Shown: positions 11,517 to 19,795 of the stretch, piece by piece
How the letters are laid out: each line of letters opens with the position of its first letter
How positions within the stretch are numbered: the stretch's first letter is position 1
Assembly (NCBI RefSeq): GCF_024612015.1
Contig: NZ_CP102512.1
Span: 5,208,001 to 5,272,000 of the forward strand
DNA: 64,000 nt
Source of the DNA: Streptomyces sp. CA-210063
Lineage (GTDB): Bacteria > Actinomycetota > Actinomycetes > Streptomycetales > Streptomycetaceae
Direction of reading: 5' to 3'
Made by a program: the position numbers and the translations under genes
Notes under the pieces: model-generated
Told to the model about the DNA's origin: nothing
Database searches by the model: none
What the model saw: the letters and a program-made list of their open reading frames with translations, nothing else

Positions 11517-11578
11517 CCTCGCTCCATCCCCCGACTCGGCGCGTCTGTGTTCCCGTCATAAAACCGGCCGCCGAAGCG

Positions 11579-11609
11579 CGACGCCGAGCCCATCCCGGGC
11601 TCGGTGTCG
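11579..11609 (+). terminator. Hairpin terminator
   Basis: CGACGCCGAGCCC (11579-11591) pairs with GGGCTCGGTGTCG (11597-11609) with one G-U pair. It follows the orphan gene end. Confidence 0.65.
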
Positions 11610-11610
11610 T

Positions 11611-11668
11611 CGCCTTGCGAGCGCCTTGCGAGCGTCTTGCGAGCGCTTTGCGACCCTCTTGCGACCCC
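11611..11668. repeat. Tandem 11-bp repeat
   Basis: About five imperfect copies of CGCCTTGCGAG, directly after the terminator hairpin and before the GH27 promoter. Confidence 0.75.
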
Positions 11669-11695
11669 CTTCTGAAACCACCCGTGTCACATCCG

Positions 11696-11724
11696 TTGAC
11701 TTCCACCTCCCCCGGCTCTACTTT
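11696..11724 (+). promoter_or_regulatory. Promoter of the alpha-galactosidase/arabinosidase operon
   Basis: TTGACT at 11696-11701 and TACTTT at 11719-11724 with a 17-base spacer, 75 bases before the start codon: a good vegetative-type promoter. Confidence 0.6.
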
Positions 11725-11798
11725 CGGCCAGCCGATACGTTCGGCGAGCCGATCCTTGTTCGAGATATCGACCCCCGGATATCCATCGTAGGAGCCGC

Positions 11799-13817
11799 AT
11801 GCACCCCCCGTCCCGCACCAACGCCCTTGATCTCAGGCGCCGTTGCAGATCCGCCGCCGTACGCGCGCTCGCTCTCGCGACCGCCGCGACGGCCGCCCTG
11901 CTCTTCGCCCAGCCCACGACGAACGGCACGACCGGCACGACCACGCCCGCGCCCGTCACCGAACTCAACGCGGCCCCCGTAGCGGTGACGGATCGTCAAA
12001 TAGCCGTCCCAGAAGCCCCGATGGGCTGGGCCTCCTGGAACGCCTTCGCCGCGAAGGTCGACTACAACGTCATCAAGCAGCAGGTCGACGCGTTCGTCGC
12101 GGCCGGGCTGCCGGAGGCCGGCTACGAGTACATCAACATCGACGAGGGCTGGTGGCAGGGCACCCGCGACAGCGCGGGCAACATCACCATCGACGAGGCC
12201 GAGTGGCCCGGCGGCATGAAGGCCATCGCCGACTACATCCACAGCAAGGGCCTGAAGGCGGGCATCTACACCGACGCGGGCAAGGACGGCTGCGGCTACT
12301 ACTTCCCCACCGGCCGCCCGGCCGCGCCCGGCAGTGGCAGCGAGGGCCACTACGAGCAGGACATGCTCCAGTTCTCCCGGTGGGGCTTCGACTTCGTGAA
12401 GGTCGACTGGTGCGGCGGTGACGCCGAGGGCCTCGACCCGAAGACGACCTACCAGGCGATCAGCGACGCCGTGGCCGCCGCGACCGCCACCACCGGCCGC
12501 CCCCTCGCCCTCTCCCTGTGCAACTGGGGCTACTCCAACACCTGGAACTGGGCCCCGGGCATGGGCCCGATGTGGCGGACGAACACGGACATCTTCTACC
12601 ACGGCCAGACCTTCACGTACGGCAACGTGCTGACGAACTACGACCGGAACGTTCACCCCACGGCCCAGCACACCGGCTACTACAACGACCCCGACATGCT
12701 GATGGTCGGTATGGGTCTCACCGCCGCCCAGGACCGCACCCACATGAACCTGTGGGCGATCTCCGGCGCCCCGCTGCTCGCCGGCAACGACCTCTCCACC
12801 ATGACCACCGACACGGCGAACATCCTCAAGAACCCCGAGGTCATCGCCGTCGACCAGGACCCGCGCGGCCTCCAGGGCGTCAAGGTCGCCGAGGACACGA
12901 CCGGCCTCCAGGTCTACGGCAAGGTCCTCTCCGGCAGCGGCAACCGCGCGGTCGTCCTCCTCAACCGCACCTCCACCACCCAGAACATGACCGTCCGCTG
13001 GTCCGACCTCGGCCTGACGAACGCGGCCGCGACCGTCCGTGACCTGTGGAGCCGTACGAACGTCGGTACGCCCGGCACCGCTTACACCACCAGCGTCCCG
13101 GCGGGCACCTCCGTGATGCTCACGGTCAAGGGCGGCACCGAGCAGTCGGCGAGCACGTACACCGGCACGTCGAGCTTCTCCGGTGTGGTCGCCGGGAACA
13201 CCGGCCTGAAGACGGTCGACGTCTCCTACACCAACAACACGTCGACGGCCCGCGTCGGGACGCTGACGGTCAACGGCCAGACGCCGACGAAGGTCTCCTT
13301 CCCGCCGACCGGCTCGTCCCCCGGCAACATCTCCGTCGCCCTGTCACTGACGAAGGGCAGCGCCAACACGGTCTCGTTCTCCGGCGCCCCGACCCTCGAA
13401 GGCATCGTCGTACGACCGCTGCCGGGCACGAACGGCACCCTCGTCACCGGCACGGGTTCCGGCCGGTGCGCGGACATCAACGACAGCACCATCGCCAACG
13501 GCACCGACGCCCAGCTGTGGGACTGCAACGGCGGCCGGAACCAGACCTGGACGCACACCGCCCGCAACGAACTGGTCGTGTACGGCAACAAGTGCCTGGA
13601 CGCCTACAACCACGGCACCACCAACGGCACCCGCGTCGTCATCTGGGACTGCACCGGCGGCAACAACCAGAAGTGGAACGTCAACAGCGACGGCACGATC
13701 ACCAACGTCACCTCCGGGCTCTGCCTGGACGCGTACGGAGCGGCCACCGCCAACGGCACGAAGCTCGTCCTGTGGACCTGCAACGGTCAGAACAACCAGA
13801 AGTGGAGCCAGACATGA
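11799..13817 (+). CDS. Secreted GH27 alpha-galactosidase with beta-sandwich and ricin-type lectin domains
   Basis: 672 residues from the ATG at 11799 (TAGGAG upstream). A signal peptide is followed by the GH27 barrel starting at PMGWASWNAF. The nucleophile Asp203 lies in FVKVDWCGG, and NDPDML (Asp297/Asp299) carries the acid/base region. A C-terminal barrel-associated beta domain, a CBM35-like sandwich (SFSGVVAGNTGL, about 440-540) and a ricin-B lectin module with QNNQKW-type repeats (about 550-672) follow. It removes alpha-galactosyl side groups (or beta-arabinopyranosyl, as some relatives do) from plant polysaccharides, with the lectin holding substrate. The stop overlaps the start of the GH43 gene. 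Confidence 0.93.
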   Translation: MHPPSRTNALDLRRRCRSAAVRALALATAATAALLFAQPTTNGTTGTTTPAPVTELNAAPVAVTDRQIAVPEAPMGWASWNAFAAKVDYNVIKQQVDAFVAAGLPEAGYEYINIDEGWWQGTRDSAGNITIDEAEWPGGMKAIADYIHSKGLKAGIYTDAGKDGCGYYFPTGRPAAPGSGSEGHYEQDMLQFSRWGFDFVKVDWCGGDAEGLDPKTTYQAISDAVAAATATTGRPLALSLCNWGYSNTWNWAPGMGPMWRTNTDIFYHGQTFTYGNVLTNYDRNVHPTAQHTGYYNDPDMLMVGMGLTAAQDRTHMNLWAISGAPLLAGNDLSTMTTDTANILKNPEVIAVDQDPRGLQGVKVAEDTTGLQVYGKVLSGSGNRAVVLLNRTSTTQNMTVRWSDLGLTNAAATVRDLWSRTNVGTPGTAYTTSVPAGTSVMLTVKGGTEQSASTYTGTSSFSGVVAGNTGLKTVDVSYTNNTSTARVGTLTVNGQTPTKVSFPPTGSSPGNISVALSLTKGSANTVSFSGAPTLEGIVVRPLPGTNGTLVTGTGSGRCADINDSTIANGTDAQLWDCNGGRNQTWTHTARNELVVYGNKCLDAYNHGTTNGTRVVIWDCTGGNNQKWNVNSDGTITNVTSGLCLDAYGAATANGTKLVLWTCNGQNNQKWSQT

Positions 13818-15229
13818 CCCCTGTGAACTCTGCTGGTGGAACCCCGGACGCGAGCGGGCCCTCCCGCCGTACGTTCCTCGGCATGGCCGCGACGGTCCCG
13901 CTGGCCGCGACGGGCGCGCTGGCCCTCGGCGCCGGCACCGCCCACGCCGCCGACTCGGCGTACGCGATGGTCTACTTCACCGAGTCCAACACCATGCTGG
14001 AGGCCGACTACGGCCTGCACCTGGCCGTCAGCCAGGACGGCCTCAACTGGACCCCGCTCAACCAGAACGCCCCCGTGGTCACCCCGACCCTGGGCGCCGG
14101 CGGCCTCCGCGACCCCTTCGTGATGCGCAAGCAGGACGGCACGTTCGTCGTCCTGGCGACGGACCTGTCCGGCACCGACTGGACCCGCGACAGCGTCCAC
14201 ATCCACGTCTGGGACTCCACCGACCTGCGCACCTTCACCGGCTACCGCCTGCTGAAGCTGCACGACATGACCACCACCCACAGCTGGGCCCCCGAGGCCT
14301 ACTGGGACGCCTCCCGCGGCCAGTACGGCATCCTCTACTCCTCGGTGAACAGCAGCGGCCACAACGTCATCATGGTCAGCTACACGACCGACTTCCGGAC
14401 GACGACGAACCCCCAGGTGTTCTTCGACCCCGGCTACGACATCATCGACGGCAACCTCACGATCGGCGTCAACGGCGTCAACTACCTCTACTACAAGGTC
14501 AACCAGACCCTCGTGGGCGCCCGCTCGACGACCCTCACCCCCGGCAGCTTCACCCCGTTCAGCACGGCGGTGTCCCACGGCGGCACCGAGGCCCCCACGG
14601 TGGTGAAGTCCCTCTCCTCCTCGAACTGGTACCTCTGGGGAGACACGTACACCCCCAACGGCGTCTTCTACGTCTGGCAGTCCACCGACCTGGCCTCCGG
14701 CACCTGGACGGCCCTCGACCAGAAGCTCTACACCCAGCCGCTCAACTCCAAGCACTGCGGCATCCACCCGATCACGTCGACGGAGTACTCGAACCTCCTC
14801 GCCAAGTGGGGCGCGCCGTCCTGGAACCGCCTCAAGTCCTACAACTACCCGTCCCGCTACGTCCGCCACAGCGGCTTCGCGGGGCGCATCGACGAGTACC
14901 CCTTCGACCCGTACCCCGACTCCCAGTGGAAGCTGGTCCCCGGCCTGGCGGACTCCTCGGCGGTCTCCTTCCAGTCGGTCAACTACCCGACCCGCTACCT
15001 CCGCCACTACAGCTACAACCTCCGCCTGGACCAGAACGACGGCACCTCCACCTTCGCCGCCGACGCCACATTCACCCGCGTCGCCGGCCTCGCCGACTCC
15101 ACCTGGTCCTCCTTCCGCTCCTACAACAACCCGACCCGCTACATCCGCCACAGCGCCTACGCCCTCCGCATCGACCCCATCTCGACGACGACGGAACGCG
15201 CGGACGCGACATTCCGGGTGGGCTACTGA
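13814..15229 (+). CDS. Tat-exported GH43 arabinosidase with AbfB (CBM42) domain
   Basis: 471 residues. The ATG at 13814 overlaps the upstream TGA (ATGA), so the two enzymes are translated together. SRRTFLGMAATVPLAATG is a twin-arginine signal. The five-bladed propeller region has GLRDPFVMRKQDG, HSWAPEAYWD and a Glu in GGTEAPTV as catalytic-site elements of the GH43 type. The last 130 residues are an AbfB domain with repeated YPSRYVRHS, YPTRYLRHY and NPTRYIRHS units that bind arabinofuranose side chains. It probably releases arabinose from arabinoxylan or arabinan, next to the alpha-galactosidase. Confidence 0.9.
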   Translation: MTPVNSAGGTPDASGPSRRTFLGMAATVPLAATGALALGAGTAHAADSAYAMVYFTESNTMLEADYGLHLAVSQDGLNWTPLNQNAPVVTPTLGAGGLRDPFVMRKQDGTFVVLATDLSGTDWTRDSVHIHVWDSTDLRTFTGYRLLKLHDMTTTHSWAPEAYWDASRGQYGILYSSVNSSGHNVIMVSYTTDFRTTTNPQVFFDPGYDIIDGNLTIGVNGVNYLYYKVNQTLVGARSTTLTPGSFTPFSTAVSHGGTEAPTVVKSLSSSNWYLWGDTYTPNGVFYVWQSTDLASGTWTALDQKLYTQPLNSKHCGIHPITSTEYSNLLAKWGAPSWNRLKSYNYPSRYVRHSGFAGRIDEYPFDPYPDSQWKLVPGLADSSAVSFQSVNYPTRYLRHYSYNLRLDQNDGTSTFAADATFTRVAGLADSTWSSFRSYNNPTRYIRHSAYALRIDPISTTTERADATFRVGY

Positions 15230-15270
15230 GCCGGCCGGCAGTGCCCGGCTGTCTACGGCTTGGTCACACG

Positions 15271-15306
15271 GTTCCCCGCGCCCCTCTTTTCAGGGGCGCG
15301 GGGAAC
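15271..15306 (+). terminator. Strong hairpin terminator of the glycosidase operon
   Basis: A 14-bp stem GTTCCCCGCGCCCC (15271-15284) / GGGGCGCGGGGAAC (15293-15306) with a T-rich loop. A second partial copy of the right half follows directly (to about 15335). Confidence 0.8.
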
Positions 15307-15340
15307 CGCGCTTTTCAGGGGCGCGGGGAACCGCGCGAAC

Positions 15341-15432
15341 GGGGTCCGGGGCGGAGCCCCGAGTCTTTGACGGGGGTGGAAGGGGCGCGCGGCCCCTGGG
15401 GATGGGACGGGTAGGGGCGGCGGGGGCGAGAA
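15341..15432. repeat. Dispersed intergenic repeat, copy 1
   Basis: GGGGTCCGGGGCGGAGCCCC, a short insert, then GGGATGGGACGGGTAGGGGC and GGCGGGGGCGAGA. The same block recurs at about 51600-51685 and, inverted, inside a coding sequence at 53997-54105. It is a repeat family of Streptomyces type. Confidence 0.7.
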
Positions 15433-15520
15433 AGGCAGCGGCCCGAACACATCGCCCCTGTCCGGCGTCTCAGTACCGATCGCGGCGGCACCGGCCACCG
15501 CAGAAGCATCGGAGGCACAC

Positions 15521-16126
15521 ATGAGCAGGCGTACGCGAGCCGGCAACGGCACGGCCGTTGCCGTACTCACCGCCGTCGTGGCACTCGGCAACCTCCAGGG
15601 CTCAACAGCCGACGCCCAGACCGTCGAGGACGTATCAACCCCTTCAAGGACCTGCCAAGGGAAACAGCCGCACGGCAGCGTCGCCGGTCGCGGCGCCCCG
15701 GAGGAGAACACCCCCCTGGAGCGGACCCTGACGCACGTGGACAAACTGGCCCACGGCCGCCACTCCGCCGTCTTCACCGACCTGGTCCTGGACGAGGACG
15801 AGGTCTCCCTGGACATCTACCGCATCCCCTCCGAGCCCTTCGACACCGCCGTCTGCGACGCCGCCGAAAAGGGCGTGACCCTGCGCCTTCACGACCGCGA
15901 CATCAACGAGAAGGACCTCAACACCCTCCTCGACCTCATCAGCGAGGACATGAGCCGCTGGGACGGCACCTTCACCATGCGCCAGGTCGGCCTGGACGGC
16001 ACCGGCTACATCGAGATCGGCGTCGACGACCCCGGCACCGCCGAGCCCATCCTGCGGAAGGCGTACGGCGAACGGAACGCCAAGTACCTCCGCGTCGGGT
16101 ACGCCGCGCAGGCGTACCTGCTCTGA
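15521..16126 (+). CDS. Secreted protein of unknown function
   Basis: 201 residues from the ATG at 15521 with GGAGG eight bases upstream. An N-terminal signal (MSRRTRAGNGTAVAVLTAVV) ends near GSTADA. The mature part has two Cys and a globular acidic region (SAVFTDLVLDEDEVSLDIYR; WDGTFTMRQVGLDG; GYIEIGVDDPGTAEPILRK). Similar layouts occur in small secreted Streptomyces proteins, but I do not recognise a family. Free-standing between a repeat region and the tRNA gene. Confidence 0.72.
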   Translation: MSRRTRAGNGTAVAVLTAVVALGNLQGSTADAQTVEDVSTPSRTCQGKQPHGSVAGRGAPEENTPLERTLTHVDKLAHGRHSAVFTDLVLDEDEVSLDIYRIPSEPFDTAVCDAAEKGVTLRLHDRDINEKDLNTLLDLISEDMSRWDGTFTMRQVGLDGTGYIEIGVDDPGTAEPILRKAYGERNAKYLRVGYAAQAYLL

Positions 16127-16234
16127 CGGCTCTGATGGCTCTGATGGCTCTGACGTGGGATGCAACACCCCCGAGGACCCGCTATAGTTGATCACGAGCC
16201 GCTCACCGGATTTCAAACCCCCGGTAGCCCTCAT

Positions 16235-16307
16235 GCGTTGGTGGTCCAAGGAAAGACGCCCCGCTTCCTGCGGGGAAATGCAGGTGCAAGGCCTGCCCGG
16301 CGCTCCA
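16235..16307 (+). tRNA. tRNA-Gly(UCC)-like gene with non-canonical T loop
   Basis: A 73-base cloverleaf can be folded. The acceptor GCGTTGG pairs with CCGGCGC (two G-U pairs). The D arm is GTCC/AGAC with loop AAGGAA, so G18-G19 are present. The anticodon stem is CCCCG/CGGGG with loop CTTCCTG, giving anticodon TCC. The T stem GCAGG/CCTGC closes a 7-base loop TGCAAGG in place of TTCRANY. U73 and an encoded CCA follow, and U73 is usual for bacterial tRNA-Gly. Odd features are G55, G60 and U37. A possible -10 box TATAGT is at 16183-16188, and a perfect hairpin lies 3 bases downstream. Confidence 0.72.
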
Positions 16308-16310
16308 GTA

Positions 16311-16349
16311 CGTGAACCCCACTTCGTGTCCCACGAAGTGGGGTTCACG
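16311..16349. terminator. Perfect 18-bp hairpin, shared terminator of tRNA and hydrolase genes
   Basis: CGTGAACCCCACTTCGTG (16311-16328) and its exact complement (16332-16349) with a 3-base loop. It ends the tRNA transcript and lies just after the stop of the convergent hydrolase gene, so it can serve both strands. Confidence 0.8.
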
Positions 16350-16369
16350 CGTTGTACGGGGAAGGCGTC

Positions 16370-17347
16370 TCACTTGGATTCGATCCGCCCCATGGGGGCG
16401 GCACTCTCGGTCAGACCCTTCCGCGCCGCCGTCCAGGCGGCGTCCTCGATGCCGAGTGCGTGGCGAAGGTAGGCCCACGTGACGCGCTGGATCAGGGCGA
16501 CGCGCTCCGGGTGCTCGTCCGTCGTCTCCTGGGCCTCGTAGCCGGCGATCCCGCCGAGCGAGTGTTCCGCCCCGAACAGGGTGAGCAGGCTCTTGTCTCC
16601 CGGGCTCAGGACGTACGGGTCGGCCATCCACTCCGGTCCCCGGACGGACAGCGGGGAGTCGTCCCGGTCCCCGGCGACCACGAGGGCCGGTGTCGTCATG
16701 TGGGCGAAGCTCGGGTGCATGAAGGGGAAGTGCTCGGCCGCGAACGGTGTCAGGTCGGCTCCGCCCTTTCCGGCCGTGGCGAGCAGCACACCCGCCTTGA
16801 TCCGCGAGTCGGACAGGTCCTCTTCCTTCCCGCTCACCGGATCGAGGACGCGCAGGCCCAGCAGATTGCCCGCCGTCTGACCGCCGAAGGAGTGTCCGGC
16901 AGCGGCGATGCGGCTTCGGTCGAGGCGGCCGCCGAGACCGGGGACGGCCGCCTCCAGCAGATCGAGCCGGTCGAGAACGCGCTTCATGTCCTCGACGCGG
17001 AAACGCCAGAGCCGCGGTGTGCGGGGATCGTCCTGGCGCAGGCCCACCGCCCTGGAGTCGAGATGGGTGGGCTGAATCACCACGAAGCCGTGAGCGGCCC
17101 AGAAGTCGGTCAGGGGGCCGTAGCCGTTCAGCGACGAGCCGAAGCCGTGCGAGAAGACGATGACCGGCAGTTCGCTCCCGGTCGTCGGCGCGGCAACCCT
17201 CACCGGCAGGTCCGCACCACGGCCCGGTGCTTCCAGCACGACCGGCTTCACCGAGACGACGGGGGCGGAGGTGGTGGCGGATGCGGTGGTGGCGGATGCG
17301 GTGGTGGCGGATGCGGTGGTGGCGGATGGGGCGGCGGATGCGGTCAT
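16370..17347 (-). CDS. Alpha/beta hydrolase (dienelactone/chlorophyllase/PAF-acetylhydrolase-like)
   Basis: 325 residues from the ATG at 17347 (AAGAGGAAC upstream). Residues 5-26 are five-residue ASATT repeats from a 15-bp tandem repeat; no signal peptide is clear. The core has VIVFSHGFGSS (oxyanion loop), nucleophile Ser153 in AAGHSFGGQ, Asp in VVAGDRDDSP and His in FGAEHSLGG. It probably hydrolyses an ester in the cytoplasm. It is divergent from a MerR-type regulator, with an operator-like dyad between them, so regulation by that gene is likely. Confidence 0.82.
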   Translation of the reverse strand: MTASAAPSATTASATTASATTASATTSAPVVSVKPVVLEAPGRGADLPVRVAAPTTGSELPVIVFSHGFGSSLNGYGPLTDFWAAHGFVVIQPTHLDSRAVGLRQDDPRTPRLWRFRVEDMKRVLDRLDLLEAAVPGLGGRLDRSRIAAAGHSFGGQTAGNLLGLRVLDPVSGKEEDLSDSRIKAGVLLATAGKGGADLTPFAAEHFPFMHPSFAHMTTPALVVAGDRDDSPLSVRGPEWMADPYVLSPGDKSLLTLFGAEHSLGGIAGYEAQETTDEHPERVALIQRVTWAYLRHALGIEDAAWTAARKGLTESAAPMGRIESK

Positions 17348-17395
17348 GGAAAGTTCCTCTTTCCCCTTCGGTGACGCCTTCGCGGGATACGCTAA

Positions 17396-17418
17396 AACCT
17401 GACGCTGACGTCAGAGGC
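17396..17418. promoter_or_regulatory. Putative MerR-type operator between divergent genes
   Basis: The palindrome CTGACGTCAG (17405-17414) lies inside a wider CCTGA...TCAGAGG dyad, 20-50 bases before both start codons. This is where MerR proteins usually bind. Confidence 0.5.
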
Positions 17419-17437
17419 AAGAAGTGTGGGAGACCTG

Positions 17438-17809
17438 ATGCGTATCGGCGAACTCGCCACCAGGACGGGCGTCAGCGTTCGGGCACTGCGCTACTACGAG
17501 GAACAGAACCTGCTCGCCTCGGAACGCAGCCCCAGCGGCCAGAGGCACTACCCGGACAGCGCGGTCAACCGTGTCCAACTGATCCAGCAGTTGTACGCCG
17601 CTGGGCTGACGAGCAAGTCGATCTCGGAATTGCTGCCGTGTGTCGTGAACGGTGAGGCCACGTCCGAGCTGCTCGACCGGCTTTCGGCCGAACGGGACCG
17701 TATCGACAGCCGGATCGGCGATCTGGTGAGCGCCCGGGACAGGCTGGACACCGTCATCACCACCGCCACCGCGAACTGGCGAACCGGCCAACGCTGCCGC
17801 CCCCAGTAG
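17438..17809 (+). CDS. MerR-family transcriptional regulator
   Basis: 123 residues from the ATG at 17438 (GGGAG upstream; a GTG at 17426 is possible). The classic N-terminal winged HTH reads MRIGELATRTGVSVRALRYYEEQNLL, in overlapping parts MRIGELATRTGVSVRALRY and EEQNLL. A long dimer coiled coil follows (LLDRLSAERDRIDSRIGDLV). The C-terminal effector region is short and lacks a metal-site Cys pair, so it may sense an organic compound or redox state. It probably controls the divergent hydrolase gene. Confidence 0.9.
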   Translation: MRIGELATRTGVSVRALRYYEEQNLLASERSPSGQRHYPDSAVNRVQLIQQLYAAGLTSKSISELLPCVVNGEATSELLDRLSAERDRIDSRIGDLVSARDRLDTVITTATANWRTGQRCRPQ

Positions 17810-17850
17810 CCGCCACGTAGCCGCCACGTAGCCGCCACGTAGCCGCCACG
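17807..17850. repeat. Four perfect 11-bp tandem repeats
   Basis: TAGCCGCCACG four times in a row, beginning at the regulator's stop codon, so each unit gives a stop in that frame. Confidence 0.85.
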
Positions 17851-17910
17851 GGGGCGAACGTCGCCGCCCCGTCCCACGTCTCAGTGGTGACCGTCTTCGA
17901 GGAGGCCACC

Positions 17911-18381
17911 ATGCTGACGACCGCCGCCGTACGAGTACGACGCCGCCGAACTCTCTACGCCGCCGCGCTGGCCGGCGCGTTGGCGTGGGGAGTCTCCGCG
18001 TGCGGGGAGGAGTCGGCGGCCGCGAAGGCGTCGCCGACCGATTGGCGGGAGCCCTCCGCGTACCGCTACAGGCTGAAGTCGACTGAGGGTGAGCGGCCGC
18101 TGATCGGGACGCTGGACGTGACGGTCCGGGACGGCAAGGTCGTGGAGACCGTCGGGGTCGATGACAGCGGGCGGCAGGTCGTGGAGCAGCAGCTGGGTGA
18201 AGTGCCCACGATCGCGGCGCTGTTGGAGCAGGCGGAGGTGGCGCGGGAGGAGGGCGCCGACGTCGTGGACGTCGAGTACGCGAAGGACGGGCGGCCCGTC
18301 AGCATCTCCATCGACTGGGACGAGAAAGCGATCGACGACGAGGAGGCGTACGCCCTCAGCGACTACGAAGCGCTCGGCTGA
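17911..18381 (+). CDS. Lipoprotein, DUF6174-like
   Basis: 156 residues from the ATG at 17911, with GAGGAGG upstream. Lipobox LAWGVSAC places the lipid-bearing Cys at about residue 30. The mature domain has YRYRLKSTEGERPLIGTLDV, VRDGKVVET and PTIAALLEQAEVAREEGADVV, then DGRPVSISIDWDEKAIDDEE, a layout I associate with DUF6174 proteins. Function unknown; attached to the outer face of the membrane. Its 3' end overlaps the convergent lipoprotein gene by 19 bases. Confidence 0.78.
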   Translation: MLTTAAVRVRRRRTLYAAALAGALAWGVSACGEESAAAKASPTDWREPSAYRYRLKSTEGERPLIGTLDVTVRDGKVVETVGVDDSGRQVVEQQLGEVPTIAALLEQAEVAREEGADVVDVEYAKDGRPVSISIDWDEKAIDDEEAYALSDYEALG

Positions 18382-18806
18382 GGCTGCTGACTCAGATCCC
18401 GGATCGCGCCGCCCACCTTGGCCTTCAACGGCTCCAGCACGGCGGGCTTGGCGGAGATGGCCCAGCGCGGCCCGACCAGGTACTTGCCGCCGTAGATGGC
18501 CGCCGACTCCAGCCAGACTTCCTTCAGCTCCTCCTTGGGGAAGGTGGTGATGAGGTAGTCGCCCTCGGCGGTATGACACACGCCCTCGCGCAGCTCCTCC
18601 GCCTCGGTCCGGATCTTCACCTCGCACCCCGTGAGCTGAGCGATCACCTCGACCTTGGCCGGCGCGACGACCGCGGCGACCGGGCTGGACTCGTCCGTCG
18701 CCTTGTCCGCGGCCTTGTCATCCCCGTCACCACCGCCGCACGCCGCCACCAGGGGCAGGACGGCCAGAGTCACAGCCAGCGCGGCGCCACGCGTCAGCTT
18801 CCTCAC
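18363..18806 (-). CDS. Small lipoprotein of unknown function
   Basis: 147 residues from the GTG at 18806, with GGAGAACAGGA upstream; GTG 18809 or ATG 18836 are possible. Signal and lipobox read LAVLPLVAACGGG. After an acidic Asp/Lys-rich spacer comes a small domain with two Cys (LTGCEVKIRTEAEELREGVC), GDYLITTFPKEELKEVWLE and YLVGPRWAISAKP. It may sense or bind a small ligand outside the membrane; no family recognised. It converges on the DUF6174-like gene. Confidence 0.72.
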   Translation of the reverse strand: MRKLTRGAALAVTLAVLPLVAACGGGDGDDKAADKATDESSPVAAVVAPAKVEVIAQLTGCEVKIRTEAEELREGVCHTAEGDYLITTFPKEELKEVWLESAAIYGGKYLVGPRWAISAKPAVLEPLKAKVGGAIRDLSQQPQPSAS

Positions 18807-19175
18807 CACGTCCTGTTCTCCGTTCGCCTTCTCCATACCGATGCATGCCGAGAGCACTCGACAAGGGGTACGTATGGCGGCCGTCGGATGCTCAGTCGTC
18901 GTCGAGTCATCGATCACCTCTTCGAGGTTGGCGCGAACGCGATTCCGACGAAGGTACGGCCCGCGAGCCGGTCAGCGTCCTCGAAGGCCCGCACGGGGAC
19001 TCTCGTCAGGCATCACCTGCTCCTCCGATGGTTGACGCTGTGCCAAGCCACAGGAAACTCCCGGCCAACGACTTCCGGGCGGCGGCAGGGCATTGTCGTC
19101 CGAGTGCCGTGATCGGGAGAGCCGATGGCAACGCCTCACGGCAGTACAGGACGACCGGCAAAACGGAGGGGAACC

Positions 19176-19616
19176 ATGATGAAGAGCACCGCCGCGAGAA
19201 AGACCGCGAGCTTCCTGACCACCGCTCTGCTGGTGGGAGGTGCGATGGCGGCCGGCACCGGCACGGCGAGCGCCGCCCCGAGCATCACGTGGGGAACCGT
19301 GGTCTTCACCGAGAGCGGAGACCGCACGATCAGCATCTACGCGGATGGCGTGTTCGCCGGGAGCGGCGAGTGGCAGAAGGACCCCTCGGGGTCCAACACC
19401 GGCGACACGCTGGTGGCCTGGGACCCGGTGGCGGACGGTTACGGCATCGAGGCCCACCTCAGCACGGGCCGCATCGCGACGACGCGCGGCCACAACTCCC
19501 CTTACGAAGTCAAGGTGTCGGGCAACCTGCCCGAGGGGAACAAGTACACGATGTGGGTCTGCCTGGTTAGGGGCGACTACCGCGGATGCACCAGCAAGTA
19601 CAGCGTGACGGCCTGA
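19176..19616 (+). CDS. Small secreted protein of unknown function
   Basis: 146 residues from the first of two ATGs at 19176 with GGAGGGG upstream. The signal peptide ends at TASAAPSIT. The mature 105 residues form a predicted beta-rich domain (TWGTVVFTESGDRTISIYAD, GSNTGDTLVAWDPVADGYG, EVKVSGNLPEGNKYTMWVC) with two Cys near the end. Looks like a small extracellular beta-sandwich; no family recognised. Confidence 0.75.
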   Translation: MMKSTAARKTASFLTTALLVGGAMAAGTGTASAAPSITWGTVVFTESGDRTISIYADGVFAGSGEWQKDPSGSNTGDTLVAWDPVADGYGIEAHLSTGRIATTRGHNSPYEVKVSGNLPEGNKYTMWVCLVRGDYRGCTSKYSVTA

Positions 19617-19696
19617 CGGCTGTCGTCACGATGGCGACCGAGTACGGCGGGCTGTAACCCAGGATGGGGTGGCCGACTGCGTGCCACCGGGGGCAC

Positions 19697-19744
19697 ACCG
19701 ACGTGGCGCCTGGGCCTCGGAGGAGGCCCGGGCGCCACGTCGGT
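19697..19744. terminator. 21-bp hairpin, bidirectional terminator
   Basis: The arms at 19697-19717 and 19724-19744 are complementary over 21 bases with one T-G pair and a 6-base loop, between two convergent genes. Confidence 0.85.
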
Positions 19745-19795
19745 TCGAGAAGTACGGCGGAGTACAGCCGAGTACGGCCGGGTGAGCCGGCGGGG

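Noticed and set aside
15271..15335. Possible CRISPR repeats (two copies of a GC hairpin unit)
   Set aside because: Only two adjacent copies without regular spacers; better explained as a duplicated terminator.
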